From Clostridium_AD sp964467165 (lineage in GTDB: Bacteria; Bacillota; Clostridia; Clostridiales; Clostridiaceae): a DNA stretch of 64,000 nt. Below, piece by piece: positions 55,298 to 61,527 of this stretch. The notes beneath the pieces were generated by a model that was not told where the DNA came from, searched no databases, and was given only the letters and a program-made list of their open reading frames with translations. Position numbers and translations under genes: made by a program. How positions within the stretch are numbered: position 1 is the stretch's first letter; every line of letters begins with the position of its first letter. The DNA lies in NCBI GenBank assembly GCA_964467165.1, contig CAYXOL010000009.1:1-64000 (forward strand), given 5' to 3'.

Positions 55298-56056
55298 TCA
55301 TTCGAATATATTTTTAATTACATCTTTATACCCATATTTTTTGAAGAATTCTATAAAAGCTATCAAGGCTACCTCCTTTATAGTTATATGCTTTTCAACT
55401 GCAAATTTACCAATTAAATCAGCGACAGTATTAATCATATATATCGATTTATTTATATGTATTCCTGGAACACAATATCTAGGCATATTTTGTGGTCCGT
55501 AATCTTCTTCTAATAGTTCTTTTATCTGCTCTTTATTATTTATTATGAACTTTAACATTTTTTCATCTTGTATGTCAGGAACCATTTTTTCTAAGTTAAC
55601 TTGTACTAACTTTGGTGTACTTATAGCATCTTTACATGTTTTACTATCTTCTTTTGGGTTGGAATCGTAATTAATGCTAGCTACCTGTACATAATTTTTT
55701 ATGCTACTACTCCAATTATAATTATGCTCTTTCATGTATTCTGCTAATTCAGGTACAGATTTAAAATTTGTTATATTTAATGTATCTTTCAAATCTCCAT
55801 TATTATTACTTAAACTATTTATTATTTTCCCATTTAAAGTTGCTGCTGGAGGTGTATATGTTTTACTTTCCTCTTTGATTTTTTTCTTTACAAATGTAGT
55901 TTCTAAACTACTCCAACTATAGCCATATCTATTCATCATGCTTTTTAGTACTTTTTCGTTCTTATAACCAAACGTTTGGGCCACTTCTTCAAGGTTCATT
56001 TCTTTACTATATGACAATATTTCATTTATTCTTTCTTCTCTATTACTTTTACTCAT
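55298..56056 (-). CDS. hypothetical protein overlapping a tyrosine recombinase gene
   Basis: About 252 residues from the ATG at 56056, ten bases after GGAGG; an in-frame TTG at 56065 overlaps that site. Two similar helix-turn-helix-like units are visible, about 20-50 (NLEEVAQTFGYKNEKVLKSM, ending YGYSWSS) and about 103-122 (SVPELAEYMKEHNYNWSS). The C-terminal half (about 160-252) has a conserved-looking YCVPGIHINKSIY and a helical end. I do not know the family. The start overlaps the recombinase stop by eight bases, so the two are coupled; it may be a DNA-binding partner or excision factor (inference). Confidence 0.65.
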   Translation of the reverse strand: MSKSNREERINEILSYSKEMNLEEVAQTFGYKNEKVLKSMMNRYGYSWSSLETTFVKKKIKEESKTYTPPAATLNGKIINSLSNNNGDLKDTLNITNFKSVPELAEYMKEHNYNWSSSIKNYVQVASINYDSNPKEDSKTCKDAISTPKLVQVNLEKMVPDIQDEKMLKFIINNKEQIKELLEEDYGPQNMPRYCVPGIHINKSIYMINTVADLIGKFAVEKHITIKEVALIAFIEFFKKYGYKDVIKNIFE

Positions 56057-56924
56057 TTTCTCCAACCTCCCCTGATAATAAGTTAACTGCCTTTCTCAAG
56101 TTGGTCGAAAATGAATGTGCATAAATGGATGTAGTTTTCAAATCTGCATGTCCTAATAAGTCTCTTACATCTTGCATACTTGCTCCATGCATTAATAGTA
56201 TTGAAGCGAAGCTGTGCCTCATCGAGTGACAACTTATATGTTTATTAATACCTGCATTTGCAACAGATTCTTTTAAACACATATTTACATATTGTGATGA
56301 AACCTTTCCTGTCTTTTTTGTAGCAAAAAAGTAATTACTATTAATATTTCTAGTATCTAAATATTTAATTAAATAATCATAAAGTTTATCATTTATCGGA
56401 ACTTCTCTAAATTTAGAACCTTTTCCTAGTACATGCAGCACCTTATTTTCTAAATCCACATCTCCCATTTTCAACTTTATCAATTCCGAAATTCTAAGTC
56501 CAGTATTAAATAATGTAATAAATATATGCTTCATAAACAAATTCTCCGTATGAATTAGTACTTTTTCAAATTCCTCTTCTGTTAGAAATTCTCTTCTTGA
56601 TTTGATAACTTTGATTGAATCTACATAAGAAGCAGGGTTAATAATACACAATCTTTTTTTGCAAAGGAATTTATACAAACTACTTAAAATGTTTAGTGCC
56701 CTTGCAATGCTAGCAGTAGCCATATTTTTATCCATTTTGTAGTGTAAGTATTCCTCAATATGGACGTCAGTTATATCTTCCAATTGTGGTGGATAATTGT
56801 GTTCTCCCTCCCAAAATGTTGTAAAATAGGTTAGTTCCTTTTTATATCCAATAATTGTTTCTGGGGATTTATTCGTTATTTGAAGATTAATAATAAATTT
56901 GTTAATAGATTGTTCGAAAAGCAT
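56049..56924 (-). CDS. tyrosine recombinase / integrase (XerC/D-like)
   Basis: 291 residues from the ATG at 56924 behind GAGGTGAT; an in-frame GTG at 56933 lies inside that site. It has an N-terminal SAM-like DNA-binding domain (about 1-95) and a catalytic domain with all residues: Arg in NTGLRISELIKL, Lys in VLGKGSKFREVPI, HxxR in SCHSMRHSFASIL, His in LLGHADLKTTS and Tyr in SIYAHSF. XerC/D-like size and layout. A copy of its N-terminal DNA is found at 42520-42602. It could be the integrase of a lost or reduced element; no attachment sites were seen. Confidence 0.95.
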   Translation of the reverse strand: MLFEQSINKFIINLQITNKSPETIIGYKKELTYFTTFWEGEHNYPPQLEDITDVHIEEYLHYKMDKNMATASIARALNILSSLYKFLCKKRLCIINPASYVDSIKVIKSRREFLTEEEFEKVLIHTENLFMKHIFITLFNTGLRISELIKLKMGDVDLENKVLHVLGKGSKFREVPINDKLYDYLIKYLDTRNINSNYFFATKKTGKVSSQYVNMCLKESVANAGINKHISCHSMRHSFASILLMHGASMQDVRDLLGHADLKTTSIYAHSFSTNLRKAVNLLSGEVGENE

Positions 56925-56933
56925 AAATATCAC

Positions 56934-57471
56934 CTCTAAGTTTATTTGGCGATTCTTACACTTATTATAGATGTGTTTATATTAAAATTAACATATATTG
57001 TTTATTAATTCAATAGTTTTGTTAAAATAATATAAATTAACCATATAAGCCTAAGAAAACTTAATACCATATCTCTATATAGTAAAAAAGCTCAAAAAAT
57101 ATAAAAAAAGCAGATATTTATTTTCAAAAAACTTTAATTTATTTTCAAGTCCTTTATTTTCAGCCTTAATAAGGTATATTTATTAATATTAAAAAAGTAA
57201 GGACAGCCATTTATACCGGCATCCTTACCAACAGTTTAATCAAATACATCTTTTTAATTTATATCATCATATATTGAGTCTATTATTAAAATAATAAACT
57301 CATAACTATATAAACCATGGAGTGAATTATAGTTATTAAATATATCCACACTAATTTTTATCAATTTAAATAAAAAACGTATAATTAGTTAAAGAATTTC
57401 TATGAGGATGGAATATTACTATTAAAAAGTAAATATCATAGAGCAAAAATACAAGCTATCCAAATGGTAAC
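56934..57471. other. intergenic region left of the IS3-family element
   Basis: Over 500 AT-rich bases with no gene. It has a minus-strand terminator at 57191-57228. The sequence between that terminator and the element (57229-57471) should be the old downstream flank of the gene truncated at 58758; after the junction a minus frame continues for only a few codons before a stop. Confidence 0.5.
57191..57228 (-). terminator. orphan terminator of the interrupted minus-strand cluster
   Basis: GTAAGGA and GCC pair with GGC and TCCTTAC (57197-57228); on the minus strand six T follow. The nearest minus-strand gene upstream is the one truncated by the IS3-family element, so it probably served that operon before the insertion. 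Confidence 0.75.
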
Positions 57472-57541
57472 TGACCCATACCCCCTTTGTTAGACACGAG
57501 GAACTCGTGCTATACTAAAAATGAAGGGTGGATGATTTTAT

Positions 57542-57829
57542 ATGAATAAAAGTTATAGTGCTGAATTTAAAATGGAAGCAGTAAAGAGATTAGAAAAAAC
57601 TGGAGAGCCATTGTTAAAAGTAGCTACTGATTTAGGTGTTAAGCCCACCACAATGCATGGCTGGGTAAATAAATATAGGAAATCTCCTAAGGCTCCATTC
57701 ATAGGTAGTGGACACTTAAGCCCAGAAGATGAAAAATTCCATAAGCTTGAAAAAGAAAATAGGGACCTCAAAGAGGAGAATGATATATTAAAAAAAGCGG
57801 CAGCCTACTTCGCGAGAAACCTCAAATAA
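57542..57829 (+). CDS. IS3-family transposase OrfA
   Basis: 95 residues: a helix-turn-helix of the IS150 type (YSAEFKMEAVKRLEKTGEPL, KVATDLGVKPTTMHGWVNKY) and a leucine-zipper-like end (KLEKENRDLKEENDILKKAA). At 57790-57797 the run A7G lies in TTA AAA AAA G; a -1 shift there opens into the OrfB frame, which is free of stops to the OrfB ATG. This is the standard programmed frameshift giving OrfAB transposase. Confidence 0.94.
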   Translation: MNKSYSAEFKMEAVKRLEKTGEPLLKVATDLGVKPTTMHGWVNKYRKSPKAPFIGSGHLSPEDEKFHKLEKENRDLKEENDILKKAAAYFARNLK

Positions 57830-57858
57830 AGAGATTTCAATTTATCAAGGCTAATCGC

Positions 57859-58703
57859 ATGAACTACCATATTGCGAAGCTATGCATGGTTCTATCCGTT
57901 TCTAGGAGCAGCTACTACGCATGGGACAAACGTCCAGAAAGTTTAAGATCACAAGCAAATAGTCTTCTATTAAAGCAAATTAGTGATATACATGTCAAAA
58001 GCAGAAAAGTTTACGGTTCAACAAAAATTACACGGATATTAAACACTAAAACCAAATCTCCTATTAATCATAAAAGAGTGGAACATATTATGAGTAAAAA
58101 CGGTATAAAATCAAAGGTTCCAAAGAAGTTTATAGCAACTACAAATTCCAATCATAAGCTTCCAGTTGCAGAAAATATCCTTAACCGTGACTTTTCTGTT
58201 GACAAACCTAATGAAAAAATGGTAAGTGATATCACCTACCTGTGGACAGATGAAGGATGGCTTTATATCGCTGGTATATTGGATTTATGTGGACAAAAAA
58301 TTGTTGGACTGTCCATGAGTGAACGAATGACAAAGGACTTAGTTATTGATGCGTTAAATTCGGCATATCTACGCGCTGGTAAGCCTTCAAACGTCATTTT
58401 ACACTCTGATAGAGGTTCACAGTACTGTTCTTATGACTACCAAAATTTGATTAAAAAGTATGGTTTTACATGTAGCATGTCCCGAAAAGGTAACTGTTGG
58501 GATAATGCACCAATGGAATCTTTCTGGGGTAAATTAAAATGTGAATGGCTATATGGTACCCACTTTAGAACTCGTGAAGAGGCCCGTGCAGCCGTATTTG
58601 AATATGTGTGTTTTATAATCGGCAACGAATCCATGCCTCAAATGGATATTTGACTCCTGAAGACTATTATAATAAAGCTAATCTGAAAGCTAAAGTAGCA
58701 TAA
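57859..58703 (+). pseudogene. IS3-family transposase OrfB with late frameshift
   Basis: The DDE catalytic core is complete: Asp in VSDITYLWTDEGW, Asp in ILHSDRGSQY and Glu in NAPMESFWGKLK. Near 58610 one T seems missing: after FEYVC the current frame reads FIIGNESMPQMDI and stops at 58653, whereas the +1 frame continues with FYNRQRIHASNGYLTPEDYY and KANLKAKVA to TAA at 58703, the usual end. Either a real one-base loss or a sequencing error. The element may still be partly active because the lost tail is short. Confidence 0.85.
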
Positions 58704-58757
58704 AATGAAATATTAAGTTATTGTACGAAAACAAGAGATAATACGAGTTTAGAGTGT

Positions 58758-59273
58758 CTAGTTTATTGGGTAAGGGTCAAGCATCTGTAATTTTCTAATG
58801 CTTAATAAAATAAATTTCTGGTATATAAAACACTGACTCATACCCTTATGAATATTTCCACCTGGCCATATGGATATTAGATTACCGATTGTAAGATAAT
58901 TTTTAATAAAATTCTTTAATTCCTCTAGTCCATTCAAATCTACAAATTCTTTGTAATTAGTAATTACTTTTTTGGAATATTCATTACTGCCTTTAACTGT
59001 TCGAATTTGAAAATTGGTACGTATAAATTTATTAGGATAACAAGCTTTTAATCCGATAACATAAATGCCCAAGAACGAATATAAGGTATCTGTTTCATCC
59101 CATTCCAATTCTTTTTTTTCATTAAAAAACTTTCTTCTAATGATTTTTGTTTTTTTTATAACCGATAATTTATGACGTGATTTTTTCCTAATACGAGATA
59201 CACAGTGTAACTGTTCTAATATCTTCCTCACTAACTTCAAATAAGCCCATAACATTACATAATCTATCTCCAA
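58758..59273 (-). CDS. hypothetical protein, 3' end replaced by IS3-family element
   Basis: Up to 171 residues; the start is unclear because the first 85 bases overlap the end of the upstream gene in another frame and no ribosome site decides it. The recognisable part is TLYSFLGIYVIGLKACYPNK, RTNFQIRTVKGSNEYSKKV and LTIGNLISIWPGGNIHKGM; the phrase around IGNLISIWPGG recalls a family of uncharacterised proteins (possibly DUF6994-like; low certainty). The last seven codons come from the IS inverted repeat. The original end was probably close to this point. Confidence 0.6.
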   Translation of the reverse strand: MEIDYVMLWAYLKLVRKILEQLHCVSRIRKKSRHKLSVIKKTKIIRRKFFNEKKELEWDETDTLYSFLGIYVIGLKACYPNKFIRTNFQIRTVKGSNEYSKKVITNYKEFVDLNGLEELKNFIKNYLTIGNLISIWPGGNIHKGMSQCFIYQKFILLSIRKLQMLDPYPIN

Positions 59274-60027
59274 ATTCAGTTAGTAGCATAGTATTAGGAG
59301 ATACCCATCCAGCATCTAACAGTGCATGTCCCTCTTCACTATCTGGGTCCTTACTCCATAATAATCCTTGATTATATAAATCATAAATTTCTTGTATAGT
59401 AGAATCAGTTTCATAGGTTATTTCTGTATATATTTCAGCTTGATCTTGAGTATTTACAGTCCGATGATTATAATTATTTTCTCTTAAATTTAAGTTTTCT
59501 ATAGTATCCTTCTTAAAAAACAAAGCTAACAAACATATTTGTCTATATGTTAGTCTGTCAGCAATATTTAATATATGGTTTGCCTCATTTATAGATATAT
59601 CACTCATAAATGCAACATTAGCAAATATATTAGAAATATATCTCACCTTCTTTTCTTCGTGTTCATTCTTACTTTTTAATAATACTCCTTCAAATATTTC
59701 TTCTGCGTTTGGCCTATGATTATTTGCTATTTGAAAAAAATCATCGTTTCTTAGTAATCTGCCACTCTCCAAGTACTGTTTCATTTTTTCAATGGCAAAA
59801 GCTGCTGCGGCACCTACTCTAACTTGTTCTCGTTTCGATAATGTTCTATCAACTACATCCGATAAAACAAAATTAGATAATTTACACAATACAACTCCTG
59901 CAGCACCGGCTCCAGCAGCACCAACTGGTCCTGCAGCCAAAAATCCTAAAGCACCCCCTACAATTGAACCACCTAATTCAGTACCCATTGATATTAAGTT
60001 TTTAATTTTTTCTTTCTCTAATGACAT
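59188..60027 (-). CDS. hypothetical protein with glycine-zipper membrane segment
   Basis: 279 residues behind GGGGG. Residues about 14-50 form a Gly/Ala-rich hydrophobic stretch (GGSIVGGALGFLAAGPVGAA) typical of glycine-zipper membrane-inserting segments. A helical domain follows (EKKVRYISNIFANVAFMSDI, LNIADRLTYRQICLLALFFK) and the C-terminal part ends with a winged-helix-like phrase (LLTEFGDRLCNVMGLFEV). I do not recognise the family by name. Next to a TPR-CHAT protease, a zipper protein is a candidate cell-killing effector or membrane sensor (inference). No signal peptide. Confidence 0.7.
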   Translation of the reverse strand: MSLEKEKIKNLISMGTELGGSIVGGALGFLAAGPVGAAGAGAAGVVLCKLSNFVLSDVVDRTLSKREQVRVGAAAAFAIEKMKQYLESGRLLRNDDFFQIANNHRPNAEEIFEGVLLKSKNEHEEKKVRYISNIFANVAFMSDISINEANHILNIADRLTYRQICLLALFFKKDTIENLNLRENNYNHRTVNTQDQAEIYTEITYETDSTIQEIYDLYNQGLLWSKDPDSEEGHALLDAGWVSPNTMLLTEFGDRLCNVMGLFEVSEEDIRTVTLCISY

Positions 60028-60107
60028 ATTATTACCCCCAAAGTTATTCTATGCAGTATACTTCTGCAATTCATTATAAAATCCTTCTTCAGAATATTTT
60101 CCTATTG

Positions 60108-60947
60108 TTAACCAAGTTTATTTTTTGTTTCTGCTAGTGAAAAGAAAATTATAGAAGTTAAAAATACTTCTTTGTAAAGATTAAATATAAATTGATCATC
60201 ATAAATAACCGATGCTTTAATTTGTAACATATTAAATATTATATATACTACATAACCTATAAAAACAACTGCATTTATCATTTCTTTTCTCTGTTCCATG
60301 CTGTTTTCTGCAGTTTTGTATGATAGCAATTTAGTAAGTTTAAAAAAATCTTCTTGATATAGTGCTAGTAATATTGTAATACATAGAGTTAAATAGCCCA
60401 ACCTAAAAAACATTGCACCTACTTGTCCTTTATAAAAAATTCCCAGACAAATCAAAACTGTAAAAATACTAACTCCGGCGAAAAATATTTTACAAAACTT
60501 AACATGAACCTTTTTTTTAATATCTGCCCCACCTTGACTCTTACTTTTTTCCAACCCAGTCTTTTGAACAAATATATTATTTATGCCATTAATAATATAA
60601 ATAGCTAGAGTTACTCCAAAAAGTTTAATCTCAATATAATTAATTGTTCTTAATAAAAAGCATACTATTGAAAGTATAACCAAATAAATAAGCATAGAAA
60701 ATTCCCTATTATTTTTGATCAAACCCATCAATCTAGGCACGCAAGTTACTGAAATATAGTAAATAAATACTGACAAATATGAATAATAACATAATTTAAC
60801 ACACGAATTAAAAACAATCTCTCCCCAAGGTGGATAGATGTCTGGGCTATTAATCGTAACTTGATACAAAATTGGTATAGCAAATGAAACAAAAACTAGT
60901 ACACAAATAAGCAATCTTCTTTTAATAAATTCTATAACATATTTCAT
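60108..60947 (-). CDS. multispanning membrane protein of unknown function
   Basis: 279 residues behind AAGGGGGGAT. About seven to eight membrane helices can be seen (near 12-30, 50-70, 85-105, 108-128, 153-172, 180-200, 226-245 and 255-273), with a charged loop in the middle (VQKTGLEKSKSQGGADIKKK). No motif I know. It lies 80 bases before the glycine-zipper gene and after the CHAT gene on the same strand, so the genes may work together. It could be a membrane anchor or pore component. Confidence 0.65.
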   Translation of the reverse strand: MKYVIEFIKRRLLICVLVFVSFAIPILYQVTINSPDIYPPWGEIVFNSCVKLCYYSYLSVFIYYISVTCVPRLMGLIKNNREFSMLIYLVILSIVCFLLRTINYIEIKLFGVTLAIYIINGINNIFVQKTGLEKSKSQGGADIKKKVHVKFCKIFFAGVSIFTVLICLGIFYKGQVGAMFFRLGYLTLCITILLALYQEDFFKLTKLLSYKTAENSMEQRKEMINAVVFIGYVVYIIFNMLQIKASVIYDDQFIFNLYKEVFLTSIIFFSLAETKNKLG

Positions 60948-61067
60948 TAGTACATCCCCCCTTAACTTTCATTCTCATTATACAATAACAGAATAAATAG
61001 GATATCTTATTTACATAAAAATGTCAAAATAAAAAGCCTATAAGCTTCTATTTTGACATTTAATAAA

Positions 61068-61253
61068 TTAAGGTGTTACCACAATTGGAACTACTATGTT
61101 GTCTTAAACTGTTGAAATTTCTGCCAATAATGCCCTTTGTTCTATTTCAGCCTTAAGGACAATAGTTGCATCATAATGTTCTTGGCTTATATAAGCCTTA
61201 GCTAGTGCATTGCCTATTTGACCATACGTAAACCCTTTTGAAGCATATACCAT
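61068..61253 (-). pseudogene. C-terminal gene fragment with in-frame stop
   Basis: From the ATG at 61253 it reads MVYASKGFTYGQIGNALAKA and EQRALLAEISTV, then a TAA (61104-61106), then in the same frame DNIVVPIVVTP and a second TAA. No ribosome site precedes the ATG, so this looks like the end of an older gene interrupted by a nonsense codon. Family unknown. Confidence 0.45.
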
Positions 61254-61359
61254 TATAGCCCGTTATATTAACTTCAATCATATTGTCAAATTTTAAGTTC
61301 ACCAAATTTTTTATTATTCTATCAAATATTTTTCATAATTATATAAGTTTTTATATAAT

Positions 61360-61392
61360 CGAATGCTAACTTTGGTAGTAAGTTAGCATTCG
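61360..61392. repeat. hairpin similar to the one at 44668
   Basis: CGAATGCTAACT (61360-61371) pairs with AGTTAGCATTCG (61381-61392). The hairpin at 44668-44696 shares flanks (ATAATCGAATGC) and the stem, with changes on both arms that keep pairing (GCTAAC here, GCCAAC there). Confidence 0.6.
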
Positions 61393-61430
61393 ATATTTAT
61401 GACGTATTTCTTCGAATGTGCTACAAAATA

Positions 61431-61461
61431 AAAGGATATATCTTATTCTAATATATCCTTT
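61431..61461 (-). terminator. terminator of the TPR-CHAT gene
   Basis: AAAGGATATAT pairs with ATATATCCTTT; on the minus strand it is followed by TATTTTG. It lies about 70 bases after the gene's stop codon. Confidence 0.65.
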
Positions 61462-61527
61462 AAATGGCTTTAATTTTTTATTGTAATTTACAATCCAAAT
61501 ATAAATTTCCATGATAATAATACTATT

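Larger units (their letters stand above)
57472..58779 (+). mobile_element. IS3-family insertion sequence (IS150-like), 1308 bp
   Basis: The ends are inverted repeats: TGACCCATACCCCC at the left (from 57472), and on the right the reverse complement TGACCCTTACCCAA (to 58779), both continuing to TAGACAC. Inside are OrfA and OrfB joined by a frameshift site. I see no clear target-site duplication. The right end supplies the last 22 bases of the minus-strand gene at 58758. Confidence 0.92.
60948..61527. other. gap between CHAT gene and membrane-protein gene
   Basis: 580 bases with no intact gene. It holds a hairpin at 61020-61060 (AATGTCAAAATA/TATTTTGACATT), the relic ORF at 61068-61253, the repeated hairpin at 61360-61392 and the terminator-like hairpin at 61431-61461. 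The membrane gene is therefore probably transcribed separately from the CHAT gene. Confidence 0.6.

Noticed and set aside
57466..58785. Target-site duplication of the IS3-family element
   Set aside because: The bases next to the two ends (AAC on the left, AGC on the right) do not match, so no duplication can be claimed.
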